A stretch of DNA of 64,000 nucleotides from Chondrosia reniformis. Taxonomy: Eukaryota > Porifera > Demospongiae > Chondrillida > Chondrillidae. The stretch lies in contig OX359198.1 of NCBI GenBank assembly GCA_947172415.1, positions 4,929,401-4,993,400 of the forward strand. Direction: 5' to 3'. The notes below the pieces were generated by a model. The model did not search any database. It saw only the letters and a program-made list of their open reading frames with translations, and was not told the DNA's origin. This document shows positions 47,294-57,978 of this stretch, in pieces. A program made the translations under genes and the position numbers. How positions within the stretch are numbered: the stretch's first letter is position 1; every line of letters starts with the position of its first letter.

Positions 47294-47998
47294 CTAAAAT
47301 GTGTAAAAATAAAACCACTCTCACAGCTAGTTTACCTTCAAGTTATGGCAGTGAAAGCTGTTAAATAAGGAAGATTAAATCAAAATCACAGTATTTGATA
47401 GTTCAGTGTGTGGTGAACAAGATTAATCTAAAACACCATTTCTCTACATACTACATCCATTCTACAGTAAGAGGCCTATAGGGCAGGAAACAGGGCTTAT
47501 ATGAATACGTAGCATTCCCTACATGCTATGCTTACTCTGTAATAAATTAAAAACGCCATACAGGCCTATATATCCTATATACAAGAGTAGACTTCAGTCA
47601 CTTGGCTGGTTTGGCGTAATATCTCCCAGTGAATTATTTTGCTTATCAGGCCTATATGCGTAGGTGTTTTAATTTATTACATATAGAGAACTAGACCTGG
47701 AGAGAGCTTTGGATGAAGATATAATACATATGTCAGGCAGAATAATATATCTCCTATATAGATGAAGAACGAACAATAATCAGAAATAGGTGGTCTATAT
47801 GTAACTGTAAAAAACTTGAATTAAATCTGCCAATTGTCAATAAGAGTACAATTGGCATGAAAACTACTTTACTAGATAAGAGTGTTTTAATCTTAGGATC
47901 TCCTTGAATGAGCCCTTCCAGTTAAGGGTCTAGTTAGTTCAACAATATAACGAATGTTCTCTAGATCTACTATGTATATCCACACAACCAGAGATATA

Positions 47999-48260
47999 CT
48001 GATCTACTACCAAATACCGATCTACTACCAAACTGACCAAATACTGACCTACTACCAAACTCTGACCAAATACTGACCTACTACCAAACTGACCAAATAC
48101 TGATCTACTACCAAACTGACCAAATACCGATCTACTACCAAACTGACCAAATACTGACCTACTACCAAACTGACCAAATACTGACCTACTACCAAAATGA
48201 CCAAATACTGACCTGCTACCAAACTGACCAAATACCGATCTACTACCAAACTGACCCTTT
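47999..48260. repeat. 27-bp minisatellite, about 9-10 copies
   Basis: Same unit as at 24904-25035, with variants cgatctactacc and tgacctactacc. One unit has an extra ct. Copy number is roughly double that of copy A. Confidence 0.9.
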
Positions 48261-48306
48261 AAAGTAGACCCTGGCACAGACATCTAAACTACATAACTGT
48301 TACGGC

Positions 48307-48543
48307 TTAGATAATCTTTGGTTTATGGAAGTTCACTGAGTTTGAGTTCGTTTTGAATCCACAGAATGCATCATTGATAAGTCTACTAACTTTGGATTGA
48401 GCGTTCCCTCCGCTGCTCTTTAAACAACTATGCATTCCGGATAGGATAAGAAACAGAGAAACACATTTTGGATACTTCCAGCTCAGTGGCTCTCCAATAA
48501 ACAGAAGAGCCTGATCAAGCAGAACTAACGACGAAGTCAACAT
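48307..48543 (-). CDS. Possible small protein, 78 aa, copy B
   Basis: Counterpart of 25082-25318. The same frame is preserved; here it also stays open for 55 codons upstream of the shared ATG. The CRE-like tgacgtcacgt is conserved upstream (48562-48572). Confidence 0.25.
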   Translation of the reverse strand: MLTSSLVLLDQALLFIGEPLSWKYPKCVSLFLILSGMHSCLKSSGGNAQSKVSRLINDAFCGFKTNSNSVNFHKPKII

Positions 48544-48983
48544 CGACGTAAGTGATGGAATGACGTCACGTAACGCGTTTATGACATATTTACAATTACT
48601 GGTATACACACAGATATAGATGTCATGCAATATGGTGTGTATATTCATGTTTTGTGTACGCTGGAGTGTTTGATATATAGTAGCATGATCATGAAAGTTT
48701 CCCTTCATATAATTATATAGATATTATGTATGAATCCATTCTTTGAGGTCATGACATAATATACATCTTTTTATAGTGATATTTGTACATATACATCTGG
48801 TATATGCACTTAATAATATGTATTACGTCTACGTTATAATTTACTGTCATGTACAGTGATTCAGTTTATACAATAATGAAATACAATAGTAAATTGTCAA
48901 ATATTGCATATAGTATAGAATTGCTATTGGCTAATTACTATACTCTGCTAAAGTTTTGAATATTCAGCTAATCTAAGTTTCAA

Positions 48984-50271
48984 TTAGGCAACACAAGTAC
49001 AGTTGCTATCAAATATCTTTCCTCTAGTGTGATTTTCATCCTCACAGGTATTCTGAAATTGTCCAGTCAAATTGAACCCAACAGCACATTGCCAATCTGC
49101 TGCGCTGTGAAAATACATTCTAATACTGTAATCCAGGTAGCACAGGGCTTTTAAAAGGTAGGTGGCTGATTCTTGAATACTCGTAACTGGTGGGCTCATT
49201 GTTACTATTGGAGGTACTTCTCCCAGACCTACAATCTATATACGAATATACATCAAAACAATAAACAATATACAACAAGCAGATATACATAATGTGTGTA
49301 TATATATTTGAAATGGACTGTTTTAGTGTTGCTACAGATTAATTACCATTCTGAAAATTGCAAATGATGTTTTTCTTGCTGTATTCAAAATATGTTTACA
49401 TTGCTCCTGGCAATTTATCATCTCGGAACAATTTCCAATCTCTACTTTGATGGATACTCTGTCACAGATGGCTGTTACTGCCTGAATAGCCTGTAGTAAA
49501 CGGCTGTAATCTTCCATTAGCAACTGCCTTGCATACCTTACATCACCAATTTTAGCATTTCGTTGTCCAGGAACTATATTTGCTACATCTGCACAGTCAC
49601 TTTGTACTCCACGAGCCTGTACAAAATTAATTGCATATGCATACAATTACACAAGTGTTATTCAGTATAGCTAAACATATTAGTGTCTATCAAATATGTA
49701 CTACATGCATGTATATATTTCCAATACTTTATCTTATATGCTCAGTTAGAGGATAGGTCAATGAACATAAATACATACATGTGAACGATTATAGAAGTAT
49801 ATGCATGAAGAAAGTTATTATATTGAATTGGACCAGGTTGAAATGCCAAGTGATATATATATACATATAAGTACTTTAGCACGACAGTCCACTTATTTGC
49901 AAACACTTACATATTTGCTTACAATTCTGCAAGGAAAATTATACAATTAAGAGGTTTACGCAATTAACCAGAGTTCTCCTCTGTAAACAAAATATATTTG
50001 TTTTTGGGAGTTCTGAAGCTATGCAATTAAGAGGATTCCAAGCACTATACACATATACACTGACCACTTCACTTCCATTGATAACTGAGAGTACTGTTGC
50101 CCATTGGCACTTTATACTTTTTGATATTAGGCCTGCATCCCGAATGGAGACTGGTGTCACACTGCTCTGATGAAGCTGGCATCCTACACATGTAGTTGGA
50201 GCCCCATAAACCTCCTTAAGGCTGATTAAAATTAGGAAGCCACAAAATCCAGTGAAAAGAGCTTTTAGCAT
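48984..50271 (-). CDS. Secreted cysteine-containing protein, copy B
   Basis: Exons 50271-50065, 49616-49347 and 49235-48984 have the same sizes (207, 270 and 252 nt) and phases as copy A. The few replacements include Tyr to His in RMYFHSAADWQCAV and Asp to Asn in CADVANIV. All cysteines stay. The same doubts on the first donor and the 16-nt microexon apply. Two open copies support a real gene; its role is unknown. Confidence 0.55.
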
Positions 50272-52081
50272 GACTTCTTTTAACTTAAACGATTGAAATC
50301 TATACTCATTCACATTAGGTGTTTACTGTATAATGATCTGATTTGACATACCTTTTATACACCTATTTTTGATTGGGAATCTGAGCATATAATCATTCTC
50401 GAGAAAGAATTTCTTTTGTACTCAAAATGCAAGATCAAATGTTAATAAAAGTCCCTTCCTTCACTGATATAGATGTTACACCTATATATACATGCATGTA
50501 AATTCTGTCTATATATATACGTATGTATACCTTCCCTTAATTATATTCAAAGAGGAAGCTGTAAGATTACTCCTTCATATATATTTCATCCATTCACTGC
50601 ACATGTATAGAAATGTGGGAATTATTATACATATATACTTATAATTAAACGCATGCAAGTGAAATTGAGTGCACATATATACCTATTAGTCAAAGCTGAT
50701 TCATACATATATATATGTGAGATATTATACAAAATATATTTTTCTAAATCTTCCAATTGCAACGTAATATTCAAATGTATTACATGACATGCCATCTTTC
50801 ATTTTTTATTGTATGTATAATATTGTTATATAATTGAAGATAAATATATCAAGACAACTTTTTAAAAGATTCATGAAAGCATATCTATGCACATGAATTA
50901 ATTTTAATATATATGAACATTTAAATGAAAACTTGAATATAATATTTTTATATATATAACCCTTCAATTTTGTGATTCATGTTCAATTAATCACATGCAC
51001 AAACCCATGAAAAATCTAATACACCATTTTTGATCCTATACATGCTATGCCTATCCTGTAAAAAAGCCTATAGGGAACTAAACCTGGATAGGCCATGAAT
51101 CATTCAAATCATACTAAAAGAATGGATGATTTGATTAAACCTCATATGTAAATCAAACTACAGCTATGAAATATGGAGTACTAGTGTTGAAGGTCTTCTG
51201 GATTATATATATATACATATAGGAAATCTCCAGATTTCATTTATGCAAGACAGCTCTGCATGGTATAATGTTTTTGCATAAACAATACAGTATATACCTC
51301 TAAAAAGAATACTATTACGTACATGTTCCTATATGTATTATGTACGTAGTGTAATTCACTTTGCCCTGTATTCAAATTAACTTGAATGTGTATGTGCCAA
51401 AGATTCACAAAAGATCAAGATAAAGAAAAAGACAAAGACTCCCAGGATCACTGATGAAGGGTGAACCCAGTGGAGAAGAAGATGAAAGAAGGGAAAAGAA
51501 GGAAGAAAAGACTCCTGTATCTAATCTTCATCTAAACTCTCTTCAGGTTTAGTTCCCCTATATAGGCTCTTTTTACAGAATAGGCATATAGCATGTAGGA
51601 AAATGGTATCTTAGATTTTTCATGTGACTTCCCATATAATATCTTCATGATCAAATTCTTTAATAAAGTTGATGTCAATGTTGTATACAATAAGTACGTA
51701 AACTATGCAGTGAAATGAATTAAGCCTTGAACTTTCAAATAGACATGATAACTTTTATAATTGATGAGGGAAACCACGACCTGACCACCTGTATGTCCCT
51801 TAATGTTGTGGGTTATCCACATAGAATTCCCATTTTACATTACTAAAATGCATGATACACAAACGGGAGAACCTTGATTGAATTCAAAGGCTTCTCCAAA
51901 TAAACAACAATACCCTCACTATACAGTGTCACCAGTTAATCAGGAATATATTTCTAAAGTTACACAGTGACTTAATTAGAATTCTGCAATCAAGCTACTT
52001 AGTTATTCTTGGAGTATACAGTTCTTACAGTCATAATCAAGCAAGAATAATTACTTTAACATATAAAAAGAAAATATATAA
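50272..52081. other. AT-rich intergenic DNA of copy B
   Basis: Very close to 27082-28897, including the purine tract after cactgatgaagggtgaaccc (51450-51500). No gene seen. Confidence 0.5.
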
Positions 52082-52291
52082 TTAATTCATCCATAGCCCT
52101 CCTATAAGGATATTTAAGAAACAGACTGCAAACATGTTAGTCACTGCGTCTACCCTTACATTCGGGCAACAGAGGGCTTCGCTAAAGGCTGGAGAGAATT
52201 CCTTTACAGAGATTTTTAGATTGCATGTTGATTTTAGATTGTGATCTGGGTTGAGGAACATGACCAAGATCACTGTTCCGTTTACAACCAA
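52082..52291 (-). CDS. Possible small ORF or exon, copy B
   Basis: Counterpart of 28898-29107. Differences are Lys to Gly near the start and Val to Ala later, plus silent changes. The donor-like CCGAAT/GTAAGG is retained. Not recognised. Confidence 0.25.
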   Translation of the reverse strand: MVVNGTVILVMFLNPDHNLKSTCNLKISVKEFSPAFSEALCCPNVRVDAVTNMFAVCFLNILIGGLWMN

Positions 52292-52569
52292 AGTGTAATA
52301 TCAAAAAGAAGAGACTTTGAATACATATTCAATATATGTACAGATGTGTGCATACTAATTATAATAGAAAAAGGGGGATTTTAAAAACTTAAAGTGGGTA
52401 GTGAAATGATGAGAATGATACACAATGTCAAACTTGTGTTTTCAGTATATAGAAAACATCAGTGGTACACACGTTAAAATTTGCTCAAGCAAGTGATATA
52501 TATGACAACACAAGCATCCTATAAGTGAGGAAATGTGCTGCAAGCCATATGAACATATGTAGCAGCCAA

Positions 52570-53460
52570 TCTGTTTACAAGAAGTGTACCACAGAAACAG
52601 AACAACAGATTTAGCTACTAAATGCAATATTCATAAGATACTGACACACTGAGACCAAAGACTTGTCAGACTACTGGCAAACTGAACAGATTGTAACAGT
52701 GCTACCCGAGTGTGAAACCTGCAAATCTTCTCTTATCTCTTAGTAGATGTTCTTTCATAGATTGTACTACTCTCATAGAATGACTACAGCAAATATCTTT
52801 TCTGACAATCTTTCATTTAAATACATAAATGTGTTGGTCAAACCATAGATGGTCAAATCAGAAACAACGTACAGTGCTAAGACACTTATATCCTATAGTT
52901 ACTATACCACACACTGCGACTTCAAAACGGGAATAAACGCCTAAACCATCATGAGGAAAGATAAAACAGCAAAGTATTGCTCCAGCTGTTTTAGTTCGTC
53001 ACAAATTAACATAGGAACTAGTCGCCATTTCTAAGAATTTAGAATCACGTGACAAGTGTCGAGCCCCTGTAGAATCCCACGCTCGTACTCCATCTTCTCC
53101 TCTTAAACGACGGCTTTATTTGATTGTGAGTTTATAGATAGTAATTATAATTCTGTTGTATAACTGTACGTAGATTAAGGTGTATGGTTAAATCTAAATT
53201 GTTTGTACGTCTTTTAAAGAGCATACAAGCATGACATGGGTCAGGTGTTTTGAAATGAATGTTACTCAATGTACGCAACATTATCAAAGCTTTGGTCATT
53301 GTATTGTTTTCTTTGAACTCTATTCGTCGTGATTAATAAGGCTTCACATTAGTGCTTTGATTTGAATATCATTTTGTTTTATACCCTATATTCCGAAATT
53401 TCAATATCTAGTCAATTTGGTTTCTAAAGATTTATCAAATTTGACTGTCCTGCAGTAGTC
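52570..53460. promoter_or_regulatory. Spacer with possible promoter features
   Basis: Single-copy DNA after the duplication ends. It contains an E-box-like cacgtgac (53046) in a stretch of higher GC content than its surroundings (53020-53120). This could be the promoter of a gene to the right, but no transcript start can be placed. Confidence 0.25.
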
Positions 53461-53466
53461 CTGTGT

Positions 53467-53931
53467 GTGTTTACTAGTCGCAATTTGAAAGTACTCTATT
53501 CGGTTGGAAGTACATTCATATTACAAAATGAGCGTAAACTATCTAAGCATCTAACTACATACATGAGCAGCTTCCATGTATACTGTAGATATTGCTTTTT
53601 ATATCTTTTGAAACACATGAACAAGTTAAGTGATAGCATGCACCATAAGATTCCGCTCATGACTGCTAATGTGAATCTGGTGCTATGTCATGGAAATAAG
53701 TTCCAGATAGTCTTCTTCAACAATTCTTTAAACAAACTCCATACAGTCTTCTTGAATATCTTTAAACAAGCTCCAGATAGTCTTCAACACCAACAGTCTT
53801 TAAACATGAACAATTTGAATGATACAAAAATGAAATTACGTAGAAATAGGGATTGCACTTATGCAGGTTTTACTGTGCCAATCTACCATTGCCATATCAA
53901 TGCCACTGATTGGCCCTCTAACTGTCATTGA
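53467..53931 (+). other. Open frame of 154 codons, not recognised
   Basis: Open from 53467 to 53931 with no known domain. Inside it, related ttctttaaacaaactcc and tctttaaacaagctccagat blocks repeat at 53725-53790, suggesting repeat DNA. AT-rich composition makes a chance frame plausible. Confidence 0.2.
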
Positions 53932-54514
53932 TACAGTCAACCTGACAAAATGGCTAACAGGAAGCTAGCCCATGTCCCATACGTACACGTCAGATGTGTG
54001 TGTAAAATGATCAATGGATGGATTAGCTATAATTAATAAAATGTTGTTGTAGCTCACGTATGTACACCGAGATGGAATCAAAGGGTATTTTGTCTGTAAA
54101 TACATACGTATTTGATCTGTGATTGAAGTTGTAAGCTTCAAATTTCAGTGTTGTTTGATTGTATACAGGGAACTGAAACTATCCTTATCAATAGACACTT
54201 CTGCAGTGAGCCCCCTAGAAGTATGTAGGTATAATGTTTTATTAGTGTTGTCTTAAAGAACTTGAGGATATATGTATGTACGTATATAATTTAATGTTCA
54301 TATGTAGTGTTAAGCCTTTGTTCAATTTAATTTTAAATAACCTTTTGTTTATGTACGTTTGCATATGGTCTGTACTTATGCATACATGTATGTGTATGTA
54401 TGTACATATATACATATATTTAGGGTATATACAGCACAGAGACTTTATCCATTTGGACATTTGAGCTCACGTGACAACTTTGGCTGTAGCTAATACGACT
54501 TTCCCTGCTTCTAG

Positions 54515-54738
54515 TCTGTCCTTAGCTGGTGAAACAACCTATTTAGCCTTTTGCTCTCTTTGGAGATTATGTACCATTTTTATATGGTAAGGTAATCCCT
54601 AATTATCTTAGGTAATTTTAAATGGTTAATGTAACTTTATACAGTGTTGTTGCAATCCATATTCAGTTATAATTTTTTCTCTCTGTGTTTATCTAAGCCG
54701 GAAAGCCTCTATTCAAATAATGGGAAAGTTTGTTAAAT
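54515..54738 (+). other. Two phase-compatible exon candidates
   Basis: 54515-54586 has acceptor ccctgcttctag and donor ATATG/GTAAGG, and reads LSLAGETTYLAFCSLWRLCT and on. It ends phase 2. 54698-54738 (acceptor gtttatctaag, donor AAAT/GTAAAC) continues in phase as CRKASIQIMGKFVK. No family is known. They could belong to a gene ahead of the kinase. Confidence 0.2.
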
Positions 54739-54859
54739 GTAAACCGAAATATGGTACCAGAATGTAAAATATTAATTAAACAAAAGTCTGAGAAATTGAA
54801 TTTTAGGTTAAATGGGCTTTTGGTGGATTAAATACAGGACAATTTATATAAGTAGGTCT

Positions 54860-55333
54860 ACCCATAGCTCTCATTTCTTGGGAGGTGAGGTAGAATAGCA
54901 TGAGGTAACACAAGGACCTGCCCTTAGCTCTCATTTCTTGGGAGGTGAGGTAGAATAGGATGAGGTAACACAAGGACCTGCCCTTAGCTCTCATTTCTTG
55001 GGAGGTGAGGTAGAATAGCATGAGGTAACACAAGGACCTGCCCTTAGCTCTCATTTCTTGGGAGGTGAGGTAGAATAGCATGAGGTAACACAAGGACCTA
55101 CCCGTAGCTCTCATTTCTTGGGAGGTGAGGTAGAATAGCATGAGGTAACACAAGGACCTGCCCTTAGCTCTCATTTCTTGGGAGGTGGGTAGAATAGCAT
55201 GAGGTAACACAAGGACCTGCCCTTAGCTCTCATTTCTTGGGAGGTGGGTAGAATAGCATGAGGTAACACAAGGACCTGCCCTTAGCTCTCATTTCTTGGG
55301 AGGTGGGTAGAATAGCATGAGGTAGCACAAGTA
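54860..55333. repeat. 60-bp minisatellite, about 8 copies
   Basis: Unit cttagctctcatttcttggg + aggtgaggtagaatagcatg + aggtaacacaaggacctgcc. The first five units are 60 bp, the later ones 59 bp (aggtgggta). On the minus strand it stays open as a 20-residue repeat with YLTSQEMRAKGRSLCYLMLF, but the 59-bp units would break the frame. Confidence 0.9.
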
Positions 55334-55433
55334 GTGACTGCCAAATACAGTACAGAACAAATTTCAAATACTGGGAATAATGTAGAGTTATTTCATTTAT
55401 TTGCCAATTGGCTTCCCAAGGGATTTCTCTTAG

Positions 55434-55614
55434 ATCAATGTGAAACTTCTTTCTTCTGGTACCCAGTATGTGTTTGGTCTTGATGCATCTGGCCTCCCAT
55501 GTTTAAATCACAGTCTTTGGGGAGAGGGTGAGACTGGAAGTCTGGACTATTTTCATAGTGATGCTCCAGATGCTATTGACAGTCCATTTGATACAAGTCC
55601 TGAAGTTCTCATAC
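55434..55614 (+). other. Exon candidate, not recognised
   Basis: Acceptor ggatttctcttag and donor ATAC/GTAATT bound a 181-bp open frame, phase 0 to 1. It reads INVKLLSSGTQYVFGLDASG and then ETGSLDYFHSDAPDAIDSPF. The composition is protein-like, and it lies 2.4 kb before the kinase start. The phases do not join it to the first kinase exon. Confidence 0.3.
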
Positions 55615-55739
55615 GTAATTGTGTCATTATAGAAGTATTTACAATTTCCTTTTATGGCCTGTGTCCATATTTGGTGCATGTGTGTGTGATAATAACATCA
55701 TTAGCATCTGACTATACTACAGTTCTCTTAACATAGATG

Positions 55740-57290
55740 TGTACATACGTACATACGTACGTACGTATACAATTGTCATACTAACTGAAGTGTTAGTATA
55801 ATTATCAATATAATATATAGTATGTCACCATCTCTATCACCATCTCTATCACCATCACAGTCACCATCATCATCACCATCACCTTGATCATTGTCTTATT
55901 ATTACTAATATAAGAGGTGTACTCCAGGCTTTGACTGTACTGGTCACATACGTACTAGTAGTCTCTTTCAACTTCTTTTATTTCCCAAAAATTAAAGAAG
56001 TCTTAAGACTTTTGTTTCAGTTTTAATCACCGTGTTGTTTTAAACTGTTTCTGTAATACCCAGTTTGGAATGATACTACAAATATGCTTGTAAATACTGT
56101 GTGAATAGGTAGGTAAAAGAAGATTGTTTTGAAACTAAAAGTAAACATTTGCACCCTGCTACAAACATTCTTGAACAGGATATTATAAAACATATTTGTA
56201 AGTGGAATTGAGGAATGAGGATACAGGAGTCTTCTTTTTATTCTTCCACTCCACTGGGCCAGACAGCTGCTTCTGGAAATTCCATCCTTCATCTGTGACC
56301 CTTTCAGGAAGTTGTTCTTTGAATCCTCAGATCCTCATCTCATAGCCTTGTACATACATATGCACTTTATCAGTGTTACGTAACTGTTACGTACATATGC
56401 TAATTACCATTTTTGTGTATGTAGTTTCGTACACATATTCATAGAGCAAAGACTAGTTCAATCTCTTTCTCTAATTCTTCTTTCTTAGTAAGATAAACTG
56501 AGGAAGGTGATATAAATGGACTCCTCCTATTACCACAGGGGAGATGAGTAAGTATCATCCAAAAATATGTAATATGTACATAATTATATATGATGTATAA
56601 ATATGTGCACATAATATACGTACGTATGTATGTATGGTATATAAATATGTACACATAATATACGTACGTATGTATGTATGGTATATAAATATGTGCACAT
56701 AATACTTGCCAGGTATACGTATGTAAGATACTGAGATTAATGAGCAAACAGCAACATGAATTCTTTAGATAGAACATTTCAACCCGAGGATCTATCTTCA
56801 TCAGTAATAATGTACATACGTATGTATATATGTTTGGATTTACGAATGTACGTATGTGTGTATGTTTGGATAGATGGATGGATGTACGTACAGTGTACGT
56901 ATGGAATGTATATATGTATACAAAGGCTGAGATTGAATTATGATAATCACTGGCTTCAGTTTAGTAGTTCCAGTGAACAGGTTTACATGTACGTATGTAT
57001 CTTTATAAAGTTTGTGTGTTACATGCAATAATTTGCAATGCCTAAGTCAATTTAATGAGTTGGTTAGAGGTTAAAGTGATTTTCATTCATTTTTGCTACA
57101 CTACAAAGAACATACAGGGAATTTCCCTTTTGTAAACTCCCAGAAGGTATAGATGACAGGGAAGGAGCATATTTACAGAAGGGAAATTACCTTACCTTAG
57201 GTACATACTGTATGTACATTACTCTCATAAGAGATCAATGATGCATACTGTCACAGCTGATTATCAAACACATTGAATACGTAAGTAAAT
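55740..57290. other. Gene-free stretch with simple repeats
   Basis: Includes tacgtacgtatgtatgtatg repeats (56610-56700, two to three copies of about 50 bp). At 56220-56330 a block with gggccagacagctgcttctg is related to the one at 62361-62390. No gene recognised. Confidence 0.5.
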
Positions 57291-57291
57291 T

Positions 57292-57425
57292 TAATGCCAA
57301 ATATATGCTATACTGTATGTATACATACAGTATAGCATATATTTGGCATTAGGCATAGCCATATAATTGGCATTGTATATATACAGTGTACAATGTTTTA
57401 TCAATGCCAATTATATGCTATGTAT
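57292..57425. repeat. Perfect 60-bp palindrome plus adjoining hairpin
   Basis: 57292-57351 is a perfect palindrome with no spacer: left arm taatgccaaatatatgctat and on, centre gtatgta/tacatac. It is followed by a second inverted pair, catagccatataattggcat (about 57354) against caatgccaattatatgctat (about 57402). The latter uses the same atgccaa motif. Confidence 0.9.
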
Positions 57426-57978
57426 ACATGTGTCCTACTTCATGTAGAGTGATTTTTAAAATGCAGTGTACAATGTTTTAGTAGTGAAAGGCATTTTGTA
57501 GTTTATGGGATTTTAAAATCTTTAATGGATTAACAGCCTGTTATTTGTATCATGTGCTTTCTAATGAGGTAATTTGTGTACTTAAAACACCATATCCGAT
57601 ACCACGGGACTGAATGCACAAAGGATGTCCTACCTGCACACATATTTGTGATCTTCAATATGGAAGAGAGAGTATTTTCAATTTCCTATTTTCTCTAAGC
57701 TGTGAAGTTCATATAAAAGGGTACTACACGTTTGAATCCATTTAGTGGAGAGCTTTGCATAGCTTGAAAGTGATTAGAAAGTGCACTGATTTTCTACAAC
57801 TTACTGTACGTACTTTTCCAAAGTAGAGCTAACTGCAAACTTACCTAAACTAACTCTGTCAAGTAAAAAAGAGTTTGAAAATAACTACTTGTGCCAATTA
57901 TAAGTGTAAAACTGTTTAGTGTGGAGAGTTTCTGCAGCTGAATACAGTTATATACGTATCTACATTGTGGAGTTTGTC

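Larger units (their letters stand above)
43711..52569. repeat. Segmental duplication, copy B (about 8.9 kb)
   Basis: Counterpart of 20666-29372 in the same orientation. It carries the intact CARD gene, a PLE end, the longer minisatellite, the secreted-protein gene and the small conserved frames in the same order and spacing. Confidence 0.9.

Noticed and set aside
47939..48283. Minus-strand frame with QFGSRSVFG repeats
   Set aside because: Produced by the 27-bp minisatellite. In copy A the array contains a shorter unit and there is no flanking gene model.
53467..53931. 154-codon plus-strand frame as a gene
   Set aside because: No domain, internal repeat-like blocks and AT-rich composition. 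Kept only as a low-confidence frame.
54803..55210. A 135-codon minus-strand frame of 20-residue repeats
   Set aside because: It coincides with the 60-bp minisatellite and breaks where units become 59 bp. No other coding sign.
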